This document shows positions 33,971 to 46,218 of a stretch of 64,000 nt of DNA, in pieces. Under the pieces are notes generated by a model. The model saw nothing but the letters and a program-made list of their open reading frames with translations. It did not search any database and was not told the DNA's origin. The stretch is taken from positions 89,910,264 to 89,974,263 of the forward strand of contig NC_088797.1 of NCBI RefSeq assembly GCF_011386835.1, in the 5' to 3' direction. Each line of letters starts with the position of its first letter. Within the stretch, counting starts at the first letter, position 1. This DNA comes from Chrysemys picta bellii (lineage: Eukaryota > Chordata > Testudines > Emydidae). A program made the position numbers and the translations under genes.

Positions 33971-35640
33971 CTGGCCCCCTGGTTGTAAGTAAGGCATTTC
34001 CAGGCTTATGCAATCACAGTGTCATACAACTGTTTCCCACTTCTTGAGACCCTTTGGTAGTTTCTAATCTCTCACAAAAGGAACAGCTCTTTTCTGAAAC
34101 TCCAAAGCGCTCTCTACCTCTACCATGTCTCCTCTCCATCTGTCTATTTCTCCTTCTGTTCTCTGTTCCATACAACCATCCATCTCTCCTTGGCTTATTC
34201 ACAGCTACCCCTCTGATTCCTGTCATCTTGTACACAATGCCCTCATTTTCTGCTTTCCAAAAAACTCACTCACCTGTTTCATGATGGGTTCCAGGTACAA
34301 TGATCCTACCTCCTCTTCTCATCATTCATTGTAAATATTCTGATTTTTGCTCTGTCATATCAGCTATGCTTAAAATGTACAAAGACTTTGTGTGCAGTGT
34401 ATTGTATGCTGCTAGGTATAGGCCAGATCCTAAATCCACAGCAATGCTCTATTGACTTAAATGGTGCAGAATGAGAGCCATTATCAATAACAGGCTGTAG
34501 GATTGAACTGTTCTTTCCTCTAAACCTGGTGACATATTTTAAGTTGGGGTTTCTGTCACCTTTATTCAGAAAAATGGAAGGAATTGACTCTAATGGCACC
34601 GATTGAAAAATTTTATTGGAAAGTCCAAGCCAAAATGACATTTTCTCTAAAACAATATCCCCTACCTAATTTTACTTTCTTATTTCAAAATACACCAAGT
34701 GCTAACTGTTTATATTTTAAAAGTGTGATATCACAAAACCTTTTATTTTTGTTGTAGTATAAAAGAAGTGTTGCTTTGTGATGACTGCATTTTGATCTTT
34801 AATTTCCTCTCTAAGAAATATCATTACACTAGCAAAGGGATGTCTGTTTACTGCTCTATATTTTGTGATCCAATAATATTGTGTAACCTTTTTATATTCT
34901 AATTAGTCATGACAGTAGCTTGGATTTGTATTAGTTGTTTTGCTTCAGTTAAGAATGATTTCAGTCAGAAGCTGATTACCTGACTAAGTGATCTACAGCT
35001 GGTATTAAGATCCTCTTGCATCAGAGTTTTCATGTTTTGTATCTGTGACTGTCTGGAAGTGGTGTAGCTGTGAAACAGTAGGGGAGTTTATTAAGTCTGG
35101 AATTCCTTTGGACATTATTGCCTTAATTTAAACTTTGGGTAATAAAACAAAACAAAACTATTTTTTAAATTTAAGTTATGGGTTTACCATCTGTGCTTGT
35201 AGAATTGTGTTCTTTATGTATTATCTGCAAAAACAGCATTAGCTTGGATAATTTCTGAAGCATTGGCTTTGGCATGAAAGGTGCCTTCAGCTCACAGTAA
35301 GATAAAGCTGCATAAGAACTGTCATTCAGACCTCTTCCTGCTTTTGTGACCTCCTTTCTTCCTTAGGCTATTATGGTAGATGGTCATAGTATTCAGTTTT
35401 TCAATATCGCTCTAAGATCTGTATCTTGGTATCTTCCAAAATCTAAATTTAAACCTGTCATATAGGTTTCTGCTGGTGGGGACTAGATGGTTTAGGAGAT
35501 TGGTGATGGGGACAAACTGACAATAGTTCATTGGTCTAATTTCTCCTTTAAAGTTGTTACTAAAAATTATTATTGGTTTTCCAAAACCAAGAACTGACTT
35601 TATATGAATCTTGGTGCTTAATGAAAAACTGAATTCACTG
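33971..35640. other. Unassigned DNA
   Basis: A pyrimidine-rich stretch at about 34080-34330 leaves short open frames on both strands without domains. Nothing else is recognised. Confidence 0.45.
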
Positions 35641-35644
35641 TTGG

Positions 35645-35645
35645 G

Positions 35646-35677
<32 letters not shown>

Positions 35678-35703
35678 TTTTTTTGGGAGGGGGGGGGCGG
35701 TGG
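35645..35703 (+). repeat. (TG)n microsatellite plus G run
   Basis: About 14 TG units at 35645-35672, followed after 15 bases by a G-rich run ending in GGGAGGGGGGGGGCGG. Confidence 0.93.
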
Positions 35704-38700
35704 ATTGTCTGGTAACTGGGGGGGCACAAGATGGGAGAGAATGCTCAGTGAGCTCTCCTTTGTACTCCTGCAAAGAAGCCATGAATTCCTCTGAGTTCAA
35801 GACTATTTTAGTAGAGTGATGCTCCCAGCCCTAGCTTCTTTTTAAAGATGGATGGGGAGTGGACAAAGGCACGGCCTTTTCCAAGTAAATGTAGTTGGCC
35901 TTATTGGATGACCTTCCCTTTCATTGTCGTTGACTCTTGGGTGTCCCTCTCTATCATCATCCACCACTAATGACATTTTAATGTCAAAATTTAATTTAAT
36001 ATTCAGTAAATATTCTCTGAATTTTCCGTTGTTTTCTAACAGACAGTCTAGCTAACAAGTTTACTGGTGGGAATATTTATGGAAAAACACATTTTAAGAG
36101 TATTATAGAATTCACTTAAGGAAAGTGAATTTTGAAACTCCAGAATGGCATTATTTACACTGGAAATCTGATTCTAATTAGATGGCCTGTGAGGAAACAA
36201 ACTATAATATGTGACCTACATGCACAATCAAAACTAATCAACAGACTTGAATTTCAAATATTGAAACTAAGAATTAATCTCAAAAATTTGAGCAGTTTTT
36301 GAATATTTTGAATATTTTTGAATAAAATTGAAGTGCAAGTTGCTCTAGGATAACCTTTTTACTCCTACAGATTATTCACTCTACTATATTTAAGATAAAT
36401 CTTTTAAAAGACCTATAAAATGGGTAATGTTTGTTCTTTTTAAACTATACAGTAAACTAGGGCAACAAATTGAAAATAAATCATGGAAGTTTGATATTTT
36501 CATATTCCAGGAAATTTCATGTTTGAAAACCTCAAATTAACTGCTGTTGAGGAGATTATATGCAACAGGCACATGATTTGTGTTTTCATTAAAATATACA
36601 AGTGCAGAAAGTTGAACTCCATATCAATTTATCTCCTTACTCATTTTTGACATTATTTTGTAAACCCTATTAGACATTTTAGGATGATTACATTTGCTAT
36701 ATTGAAGTGAAGCCTCCCCACCACAAAGAAAAAAAAAAAAAAAAAAAAAGGGAAGTCTTAATAGAATCTGACAAATTGAGCCGTTTCAGAAGCGTTAACC
36801 CACTTTAGGGATCTCATTCATATCCGTCACAATTCAATATAGCAAAAAGCTACAACAGGCAGTGCATGCCAACCAGCTGAGAAATACATCAATAGCCTAT
36901 AAATGCACACACCCTTACATGGCCTACTACTATTAGAATACTGGGGAGGAGAGTCATGCAGTGCATCTTTCCTCTAGTAGAAGGATAAGAAGAATTAAAC
37001 TTTTAGTGTCTCTCTCTCTCTCTCTCTGTACACAATAACATAAAAATGTTCCTAGTATAATACTAGTCCCTACTTCCTCCTTTCAACAGCAGTTTGTGGT
37101 CCAATAACCATTTTCAACTCTAACTTTCCATTGAGAAAATTGAATTTGGTTAGCATTAGCCATATGAAGTGAGCTAAAAGTAGACATTTCCACAAACTGC
37201 AGCTAGGATCACAGGGGACAGTAAAGGAGGGAAGTTTATTTTCTCCATCCTTCTTTCTTTCCATTTTCTCATCTCCCTTTCAAAGGAAATAGTTTGAAGC
37301 GTTTTCCTTTTTGAAATACAGAAAAAGTAGCTAGTCTGTGGTCTTTCCTCCCATGCCTCCACCATTCACACTATTTTTTGCCTTCTCTGTGACAACTCAG
37401 AAGTCCATGGTCAGCTTCCCAGTGGGAGGCCAATGGAGTTTCCTCTGCACTTCAAAAAGTACTCGCAGGAGGGCAGCAATGCAGAATGAATAACCCCTCT
37501 GGTTCAACCTTCTGTACCAGCAGGGGGGCTGTAAACTGTAAACAGGATTGGCCGTTTTACACAACTGCAGAATTCCAAATTGGTGTGACTTAGGCTTCGT
37601 TGCCACCCATTTTCTCACTAACCTAGATCTGATCAGCACAACTTCCCCTTGTCTTCTTGCTCCGTTTACATCATTATCCTCACTGCACCCAGGATAAGGG
37701 TGTATGCCAGTGTGGCCAGAATGAAAGGACATGTAGCTGGAACACCCTTGCACTCCAGCTATTTTCAGCGGCTAGAACAGTCCTTTCAGACTGTGCTAGC
37801 CAAATGTAAATTAGAGTATCCTTGAGGCTACTTTCACTTATGCTATGAACAGTCCCAAGACTATGGAATGGTGCACAGGCCATGCAAAGCCATCTTCCTC
37901 TCTAACCCCAGTTCCAAAACATACAGATTCAATGGAATTAAAAATCAGGCCTGATGTGTAACTTCCAGTATGATTTGTCAATTTAGTCCTTTTAAATATA
38001 ACACCAGGAGGGCATCAGGGAGGCAGTACCAGTTGACAATACCAAATGAAATTCTAAATCTTTGTGTATACAAATTCTGAAAAGGAAAAAAAGCATACAT
38101 CATCTTTGACATTTACTTAATTTCTTAGAAACATATACTATTCTTGGCATTGCTTCCAGCAGAGTTCAAAAGTCACTACAAATTAAATCAATTTAAGGAA
38201 TTACTTTAATCCTCGATGCTCTAGTATAATGAGTCCATTAGTATCTGTTACTATGTCAATAGACAAAACAAACTCCAAGCACAACCAATTAATTTCACTA
38301 GCAAGAATATCTTCAAGAGAAAATCAAGTGAACATACATCATTTATTATGTAGTCTGAGACAAGATCCAATGTTTCAGACTTCTGATATTGCTGCTATCT
38401 CATCTTTGACAGTGTTAAATATAATCTTACATGTCCTTTGAAACAGCTGATCTGTCTTGTTTGGTTCATAAAAGGGACTTGAAATATATTTTACTGTATT
38501 ATATTTAATAGCATCCTAGACTATACTTTTTCAATTTGAGAGATCCTAAGATATTCTACTGACTGTATAAACAGTACGGGTATATATATTTTTGAATGGA
38601 TTTTTTTTCTTCCTCTGTCCATATTCAAAAAGTGTTAAAACAGAATTTTAAACTTGATTTCATGTACACAAACTAATGAAATTACAGCAAATTTTATACG

Positions 38701-39390
38701 CTTACATCACACCTAATTCTTACAATAAAGTTTTTGGTTTGAATACTCAAACAGATGAATTTGAAATTGGCTGTGAATATTCTGCTGTAATTGCTTAAAA
38801 CATGCTGTTCTTGTGAACATTTCTTTCCACTCATTTGCTCGATTAGTTGCAGGAAGTGAACCCAGGGATGTGAATTCAGTTGAAGCAAATCTATTTAAAA
38901 ATTCAAACAAGTATTCATAGAAAATGTGTTTTTTTAGAATTCATTTAGTTCTATATGTGTAGCATTGAATATTGACGAAGGAAGAAGTCTCAAACATTTC
39001 CCCCGGGGTCTGAAGGTTTTAGTTACTTAGTTGATCTTAAAGGCTAGGTGGTTGTGAGGGATTGAAACAGAAATGTAATCATTTGGCTGTGAAATGCCAG
39101 CAGGTTAATTGCAGAGTAAGTGATAAAATTCATGTATGGTTCTGATGCAGTTTTTTTTCCATACAAATCTAATGTTAATCTTTTTTGTCATATGGTAGCT
39201 CATCCTGGCTTCATGTTCACATCTCAAATCACACTCAGCCTTTTGGTTCTACCTTTGGGCCACTACCAAATTGGGACGGGGAGGTAAATACAAATAAAGC
39301 AAAATATATTTTACTGTATATTAATCCCATTTGTAGGTATTTTAAATCTTGTTAGTTTACAATATAGTGCCACCGTCTTCTGAATAATAG
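35704..39390. other. Unassigned DNA with A-run and CT-run
   Basis: There is an A run of about 22 at 36728 and a (CT)n run at 37011-37026. Positions 37390-37900 are richer in GC than the surroundings and carry 118- and 67-codon minus-strand frames without domains. No repeat family is recognised there. The rest is AT-rich. Confidence 0.45.
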
Positions 39391-39397
39391 TGGTTTA

Positions 39398-39480
39398 GGC
39401 CATGTCTACAATACAGTGCTGGAGCTGCACAGCTGTACTGATACAGCTGTTCTAATATATATTCTAGTAAGGTGTTCCAC
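39398..39480 (+). mobile_element. MITE left-end fragment (ATGTCTACA type)
   Basis: GGCCATGTCTACAATACAGTG resembles the left end of the MITEs at 44.5 and 46.6 kb. No right end was found. Confidence 0.35.
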
Positions 39481-39925
39481 AATATCCGTTAGACTTCATT
39501 GAGGTTGCCCATGTTTTAATTAGAGCTGATCATTTGAAGTGTTTTGAAGCTTTTTTTCATCAGAAAATGGGTTTAATCCCAACATTTTCCAGAGACTCAA
39601 TTTTTGTGGGATTTTTCATTAGGAAAATCTAAAAGAAACAATTCATTAGAGTGGCTCAGCAACAGGGAGATATTGCAGTACATCATGGACGATGTAATCC
39701 AGCCACAAAGCTGATCCCACAGGGGGAAAAATGGTGATTAAGGATGATCTGGAACTTCAGCTTCCATGAGGTATTTTGGCAGCTCAGGCAGAGGCAGAAA
39801 TTAATGTCATTTTGGGTTGACTGGAAAAGAAGAATTCACATTAAATGCTGACATTTTGTTTGTTCTGTAGTGGAATGAAAAGTAGACTCCTTGAATTTTT
39901 TGAGAGAGCGCCACCCAAAAATAGT
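39481..39925. other. Unassigned DNA
   Basis: Nothing recognised. Confidence 0.4.
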
Positions 39926-39927
39926 CA

Positions 39928-40240
39928 ATGTAAGTGTTAAGGCACTTACCTGTGATATGGGAGATCAAGGTTCAAGTCCCTGCCTGATTCAGAGGAAGCT
40001 AAAGAGTCAGCCACTCACCTGTTGGAGCTGTTTCACTTTGTAGAAATAATTAAATATTCATTAGGAAAGGGTGCATGTGTGAGAGAGCGAGAGAGAGAGA
40101 GACTTCATAGCCTGGTGGCTGGTCATTCACCTGAGTTCTCGGAGACCAAGATTCAAGTCTTGCTCCAAATCAGGCAGGACTTAAACCTGGATTTCCCAGA
40201 AGAGTCCTAACTGAACTGTTAGCTGTTCCTCCCACTGCCT
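39928..40240. repeat. tRNA-SINE-like inverted pair
   Basis: A tRNA-like segment at about 39935-39995 has a B-box-like CAAGGTTCAAGTCCCTGCC. Its end is mirrored at 40165-40200 by AATCAGGCAGGACTTAAACC, which is the reverse complement with few changes. A third related segment (CAAGATTCAAGTCTTGC) lies at about 40147-40165. A GA run sits between them near 40080-40105. This suggests two SINE heads in opposite orientation. Confidence 0.4.
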
Positions 40241-41715
40241 GCCCTCTCTCTCTCTCATTTGACTAGAAATTCCATCCAGGACCTGATGAAACTTTCTCAA
40301 AAGGTATGTTTTCATGAAACATTTGGTTAAGAAATTCTCTGTCAGCTCTAATGTCCACCCAACGTGTTTTGATGTGGGAATGTCAAATAATTTTCAATTG
40401 AAAATGTAGAAATTATACAGCTTAATATTTTTGAGTTGGAATCCTGTGTGGATGCTCTTATTCTGCCAAAAAAAAAAAAAAAAAAAAAAAACCAACAACC
40501 AATGAATCCTACCTAATGTTAAAGAACTAGAACGTCTTGTGGGACAGAATTTCTCTTTTCAGTCAGCTCTAATTTAATGAACATCTTGGTAGCCACAATG
40601 TTGGACTGAGGGGCACTTTCAAAGGACCCTTAATGAATAAACATGTGGAGCAATTAAGAAGGGCTCTGACATGTCCCACACTAAAAACCTTCATCTTTAT
40701 CTCTGCTTCAAATGTATAACATTTTGGAGTTCTTATCAAATACTTGCATTGCAAGAACCTGCTAATAAAGGAATGCTCAAAAGAAAACTATATACTACTA
40801 CTTGCTAACGTGTGATCCTAATGGTATTGGCTTTACAAGGAGCAAAGGCCCAAGCAGAGTTGCAAACCTTGTGATCCTAAATATACACAGACTGTGAAAG
40901 GCAAATGCTGCTGCCAGTGCTAGACTCCCCATAAGGGGTGGAAGTGGCAGGGAGCATGGCTCTGCTCCCCACTCCTCATGGGCTAATAGAGCAGGAATGA
41001 GGAATGCCTGCTGCACTATGAAGTTAATGTAGCAGCCACACTTTCCACATGCAGGTATTACTTCACACACCACTGAAACTGAGTGGTCTGAGGTGAAATG
41101 CAGTAACTATTTAATAAACAAAAACAACGCTACATAGCTAAGTTTGACAGGAAATGAATATCATCCCATTTAACATGTGGAAGGGATGTTTAGAGTGTCA
41201 GTATGCTACAGTTAATTCAAATGAAATTTAGTAAGATACATAGACTGACAACCTTATTTGCAAGATACCAATCCCAGTGCCATCCCATCCAAAAGACTGG
41301 GTTAGTGTAGGTACTATGTTCTCCTAATACATGGGATTTAATACTCGTTGAAAGGGAAAGACTGCTATCTATTAGACCATGAACAGCACTTCCAATTGTA
41401 CCCTGGGTTTTTCCCAAAGATTTCCTACGCAAATCCTGTCTCGATTACATCTCACAGGATTAGTGGGATTGAACATGATTGGAGTCTGAGGTGATACAGC
41501 TACAGCCTGTGAAGTAAGTAAACTAAGCAAATATAATTATTGTGTGACTGAAAATAACTCTATTTACAGATGGTTTCTAGCCTTATTAGTAAAATGTGTT
41601 GATCAACTTTATTTTCAGGTTTCAGTGTAATCCAGAGTCTTGTTGATTCCTTCGGAGCAGCTGCTTTCCAATGTTGTACTATTTTCAATATACAGTATGG
41701 TATAATCAATCTATA
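40241..41715. other. Unassigned DNA with A-run
   Basis: An A run of about 22 occurs at 40469-40491. Nothing gene-like is supported. Confidence 0.45.
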
Positions 41716-41717
41716 AC

Positions 41718-42401
41718 TGTCATGGGGGGCTGGCCATTTATGGGGTTCAGGGATCAGCTTACTTGTGTCGGGCTCCTGTAATGGAGAATGAGCCAACTCA
41801 GACCTACTTGGAGGTAATTAAATCCCTTAGTGACTGGTTGGCTGCTAATAAGCCTGCTAAAGGTTTACCAGGGCTCAATTGGGTGTTTCCCAGAGATTGG
41901 AAGCTCCTGAGAAGAGCTGCCAGGAGAGCTCATCAGAGCAAGGGGCCTGGAAGGTATACTCTGAGGGACAAGAAACTCCCAGACAGTAGCAAGATAACCA
42001 GCCTGTCAGAAACTAAGCGCTACTCCAGAGCAAATCTGCGGTTCACCAGTTGCCACAGACCCCTGGCTCTGGGGAATGATTCTCCGCACATAATGGCAAA
42101 AGGTTTGACTTCAGGGAAGGGACCTTAGGTGACAGAATCTCCCCTCCAGCAAGTGGTGGACCCAGGTGGGAATGTATAAATTAAGACCAATTCTGTCCCC
42201 CAACTAAAATGCTGGGGTGAAGGTTTGTTAGTGTTTTCATTGGGCCTTTGGTTTGCATGATACCCCTCAGAAGGGGCATTCTTCGCTTTATAAGGCCTTG
42301 TTGAGCTTACTGATGACTCTAGGGGGAACTGAGGCAGAGAGCACCTCCAATGCCACACTTGGATAGCAGAGAATGCTACAGGACAGGTGTACCCTCTGAC
42401 A
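41718..42401 (+). repeat. Possible solo LTR, about 684 bp
   Basis: It starts TGTCATGGGG and ends CCTCTGACA, giving the inverted terminal pair TGTCA..TGACA. The flanking pentamers are ATAAC and ATTAC (one mismatch), compatible with an aged 5-bp target duplication. A TATA-like GTATAAATTAAG lies near 42174. No internal coding region flanks it, so it would be a solo LTR of an endogenous retrovirus or Gypsy-type element. Non-coding. Confidence 0.5.
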
Positions 42402-43185
42402 ATTACAATTGTATATATTCATAGAGCCATTTTACTGTGGCATAGTGTTAGATGTTTTTAATTGGAGCACCTTATGAAAAAATAGTTATAACAGGAGCAT
42501 TGCAAAAAAGTTACTTTTATTTTTTTTATTTGTATGTAGGTACATGCTAACATATTACTATGATGATGGACAGCAGTATAAAACCTTAAAATAGGTTAAC
42601 ATGGTACATCTGGATATATTCATGGGAGCAAACAGCAAGTAAAAATGGTTAAAATTGAGCAATTTTTGAGCTGACTACTTGTAGGCATGGAAAACAGATG
42701 CTTTCTGAATAGTGACATGCAAAGCACTCATCAAATCTGGCTCTGCAGAGCAAATTTCATAAAAGCGTTTATTCTGTAGCTTAGTTATATCTCCAAAAAA
42801 TAATATTGTCTTATAGTATAAGATGCAAGTGCTGACAACATGCTATTGCTAAACTGTTGATATGACAGTAAAGCTGCTTTTCAGTTCGAAATGGTTAGTA
42901 AATTCATGTCTATATATCATGCTACATAACTGCATTGTTCTTTAGATGAACACAAGTTATGACTTTGAATCAAGTATCTTAGGAATATAGGATCCTATCA
43001 GGAATACAACAGGCAATCCAGATATGTTACCTTATTTTCCTCCACCACCTCCACTTTATCCCCTATTTCTCCTCTCTCTTTTTTTTGTTTTTGTTTTTGT
43101 TTGTTTGCTTCCTTCAATGTATACACGCTGCCTCTGGAACCAACTTGACAAGCTCAGGTTGTCATGCTGTCTGGAGTGACTTATG
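42402..43185. other. AT-rich unassigned DNA
   Basis: Nothing recognised apart from T-rich runs near 43079-43105. Confidence 0.45.
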
Positions 43186-43812
43186 ACTGTGAGTGTCTAC
43201 CTCAGGATGGCAAATGGGTAGTGTGTTTATATTTAGAGTTCCCCAAGCCAGGAACAAATGTGAACTCTTGTATCACTATAACAGTCTTACTGTGGTGTGT
43301 CAGACAGTCCCCTTAGACTCTGCAGTCTGTTTTACCACCCAAACAAACTGGATTCGTGATAAATGGTCATTTGTCTTACACCAAAAATCACACCACGTTC
43401 AGATTGCTTCTGGTCCCAAAAGACCAGTTGCTTATCCCAAGTCAGTTGGTACCGTAGATCTTATACCAAAGACAAGGCCTGTAGCCAATCCTGTAATAAA
43501 GGTTTATTAACTAGGAAAAAAGAAATGAGTTATTTACAGGTTAAAGCCAGCAAATGTGTGTGTATGTATATGTATATACACATTTTCCTGTGACTTTTAT
43601 TTCCTTCATTTAGCTTCCAAGTCGACAGGACAAGCTTCCTTGCACATAGCATTTCCAAGATGTGATAGGGTCATTAGCAAATCCTTTGTATTGCGATGTT
43701 CCTTGAGGGCCCAACTGATTTTAATAGTCCTTCTGGATGGGCAGAGGTGGAGGACGATTCCTGTGCCTGGGTTCACAGGTTCAGAGCAAACATTTTCAAA
43801 GTTATAAAGCAA
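43186..43812 (+). repeat. Possible LTR-like dispersed repeat
   Basis: GAGTTCCCCAAGCCAGGAAC, CCAGTTGCTTATCCCAAGTC and TGTAGCCAATCCTGTAATAA followed by GGTTTATTAAC give the stretch the look of an old LTR. No second copy exists in the window to confirm it. The open frames here (up to 105 codons) have no domain. Confidence 0.33.
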
Positions 43813-44520
43813 AACTTACATGTTTCTTATAGCATGGAACACCGACATTACAAGTGAGATTAATGCATCAAGCATTTCATAGATTCTAATCACTAAATAC
43901 ATTCTTATAAGATTAATACCTATTTTGAGCAAAACTAGCATACAGGTGAACTTATCTGGTCTCCAGCTATAGGTTTATTGGTTCTTGGCTAATGCCTGCA
44001 GCCTGGGCAAGAACTGGCATCTGGCCTGCCAGTGTCACACAGGTGTGGTGTGGATTGCTGCACCAAGATCAACCATGCCTAAGGCATCCAGGACAGCCCC
44101 CAGTGGTGCTACGGAGGATGCCTCATGCATCCTGGACAGGTGCTCTTTTTGTATTGGGCTCCTTGGAGGTCTTATCAATTAGAATGCTGCTGATACAGAG
44201 GCCAACACCATTTAGCTTTTTTACCTTTGTCTGGCTCACACACAATTGTGTGTGTGTAATATTAAAAAATGTGTGCATTATTCTCTGTGTGGGGAGTGCA
44301 GGAGGTGCTGCTGCGTAAGTGTCCATGGCAAGTTCAAGTTGTTGGGCTAAAGTAACCACTGGAGTGATTCCCAATTCATTTGGCTGCTTGGACTGTACAT
44401 TGGACAGTGGATTTCCTCTAGAAGACGGAAGTGTTATGCATGCCTGTGCAGGTAGTTAGTTGTGTGCATATTTGGTCACAAGAACCTACATATTGAGGCG
44501 CTAAAGCTGGATTATACATT
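43813..44520. other. Unassigned DNA
   Basis: Moderately GC-rich at 43985-44380, with overlapping frames on both strands that lack domains. Nothing is assignable. Confidence 0.4.
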
Positions 44521-44523
44521 TTA

Positions 44524-45002
44524 GTGTATGTCTACACTGCAAAGAAAAATCTGTGGTGCCAAGACATGGAGCCCAGATCCATTGACTCAGGCTTGCAGGG
44601 CTAAAAATGGCAGTGTAGATACACCAGCCCAAGTGGGAACAAGGGCTCTGAAATCTGGTGAGGATCTGCTAAATTTAGCCCCATAGCCTGAGTCCTGTGA
44701 CCTGGGCTCTGAGACTCAGCCCTGCAAGTTTTTCTTGGCTGTGTACACAGGCACCGACTTTCTGATGTGCTGGGGGGTGCTTGACCCCTCGCTCTTCCCC
44801 AGGCCCTGCCCCCACTCCACTGAGAAGCGCTGATCAGTGGGGCCTGCAAGTGGCAAACACTGGGGGCAGGGGGAGGAGCTGATGGGGGGGTGGGGAGGAA
44901 GGCTGCCAGTGGGTGCTCAGCACCCACCATTTTCCCCCCATGTGTTCTCCAGCCTCGGAGCACCCATGGAGTTGGCGCCTATGGCTGTGTAGATGTATCC
45001 TG
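44524..45002. mobile_element. Foldback MITE carrying a nested hAT MITE
   Basis: The left end GTGTATGTCTACACTGCAAA is mirrored by GTGTAGATGTATCCTGAG at the right, and both ends are followed inward by GAAAAA/TTTTTC and GGGCTC-type arms. The element is interrupted by a 238-bp insertion from 44746. Superfamily is not fixed; no reliable target duplication was found. Confidence 0.65.
44746..44983. mobile_element. Nested non-autonomous hAT MITE, 238 bp, with 8-bp TSD
   Basis: The ends CACAGGCACCGACTTTC and, inverted, CATAGGCGCCAACTCCATG align well. The duplication GCTGTGTA is exact at 44738-44745 and 44984-44991. It lies inside the right arm of the foldback MITE, so it is the younger of the two. 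The 120-codon minus-strand frame across it is a composition effect. Confidence 0.9.
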
Positions 45003-45350
45003 AGAGACTTTGGAGCTAGGCTAGCAAGTCCAGAAAGCTACTTAGCTCTAGATTAAAGAGCACCATTGTGAAATCCAAAATCCCATGACTTCTGGAGCAA
45101 ATAATTCTGGAGCTGTGCTGGGGAAGCTTGTTTGAACTGTCAAGCTGAATAACTGCATAAGGAGGAGGTGTCAGCTTCCCATTGAGCAGGGAGTGCTGGT
45201 CATCTCCACGAGAGATGACGAGGCCCACCAGAGAAGCTGCATGAGACTTAAAAAGCAATATAATGCATGCAACAGGTCAGGTAGCTGTTAGCTATTCATT
45301 GAGTTAGGTTATCTTGTAAATTGTACCAGGCAACTAAGTTCAAACATTAC
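45003..45350. other. Unassigned DNA
   Basis: Nothing recognised. Confidence 0.4.
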
Positions 45351-45356
45351 AATCTG

Positions 45357-45671
45357 ACACTATAAGGAGAGTGATCAGTCAAGGTGAGCTATTATCAGCA
45401 GGATATTATCAGCTCTTTTTCTCTCCTGCTGATAATAGCTCACCTTAACTGATCACTCTCCTTATAGTGTGTATGGTAACACCCATTGTTTCATGTTCTG
45501 TGTGTGTGTGTGTATACACACATCTTCCTACTGTATTTTCCACTACATGCATCCGATGAAGTGGGCTGTAGCCCATGAAAGGTTATGCTCAAATAAATTT
45601 GTTAGTCTCTAAGGTGCCACAAGTACTCCTGTTCTTTTTGCGGATACAGACTAACACGGCTGCTACTCTGA
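45357..45671 (+). mobile_element. PLE (subfamily A) with 45-bp left-end hairpin
   Basis: 45358-45402 and 45425-45469 are inverted copies (one mismatch) around a 22-base loop. The PLE tail follows, with GAAGTGGGCTGTAGCCCATG, TTGTTAGTCTCTAAGGTGCC and GACTAACACGGCTGCTAC. AATCTG at 45351-45356 and 45672-45677 may be a short target duplication. A TG run lies near 45500-45515. There is no coding sequence. Confidence 0.85.
45553..45590 (+). ncRNA. Hammerhead-like core (PLE subfamily A)
   Basis: CCGATGA (U4 changed to C) is followed by stem II GTGGGC-TGTA-GCCCAT (with a G-U closing pair), GAAA at 45577-45580, a short stem III in GGTTATGC and then TC. Stem II is the best formed of all copies in the window. 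Confidence 0.45.
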
Positions 45672-45679
45672 AATCTGTA

Positions 45680-46060
45680 TTTCTTGAGAGGCTGATATTT
45701 GCGAAGTTTGCTGCTTACCTGGACAAACTAGTTTGGAAGTTTTAGCCTGCAGTTCCTCAAATTCTTCCTCAGAAAATGGTTTAGATGGCACCACTATTTA
45801 ATGGGTAATCACTTAGCTTGCCTTAACAGCAGCATCACTTACTTGCTGAACATCCGTAAACACTCACTGCTGCTTTTTCAATGACTGGCTTTGCTAATTC
45901 AGAGTATTTGTCTTCATGTAACTTTCTTGTGTACTTGTCATATTTTCACATGGTTTGCTTCTTAGTCTCTTTGAATGTTGTATTCTTTTACCACAACTTT
46001 CTATTCTTTACCAGTCAAACTTGTGGGCTTTCCAGTCATGTCCACAAAGAAATACAAAAT
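45680..46060. other. AT-rich unassigned DNA
   Basis: Nothing recognised. Confidence 0.4.
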
Positions 46061-46071
46061 TCTCTATTTCT

Positions 46072-46209
46072 TTCAAAAAAACAACAAGGAGTCTGGTGGC
46101 ACCTTAAAGACTAACAGATTTATTTGGGCATAAGCCTTCATGGGTAAAAAACCCACTTCTTCAGGTGCAAGCACATGTTTTTGTGGATACAAACTAACAT
46201 GGCTACCCC
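46072..46209. mobile_element. Miniature foldback PLE (subfamily A) with 9-bp TSD
   Basis: The left part (to about 46170) is the tail in minus orientation: GTCTGGTGGCACCTTAAAGA, CATAAGCCTTCATGGGT and CCCACTTCTTCAGG. The right part is a short plus-strand end, TTTGTGGATACAAACTAACA with TGGCTACCCC. TCTATTTCT is repeated at 46063-46071 and 46210-46218. The whole insertion is only 138 bp. Confidence 0.85.
46126..46164 (-). ncRNA. Hammerhead-like core with possible covariation
   Basis: On the minus strand it reads CTGAAGA, stem II GTGGG/CCCAT, GAAG, GC-TTAT-GC, CC. Relative to the 9.1-kb copy, A15.1 has become G and the paired U16.1 has become C, which keeps the pair. Two linked changes could be chance. 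Confidence 0.4.
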
Positions 46210-46218
46210 TCTATTTCT

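Noticed and set aside
44601..44963. 120-codon minus-strand open frame
   Set aside because: It spans a nested MITE boundary and has no domain.
45358..45469. Strong hairpin that could be read as a microRNA precursor or terminator
   Set aside because: It is the inverted left arm of a PLE insertion; its position in the element explains it.
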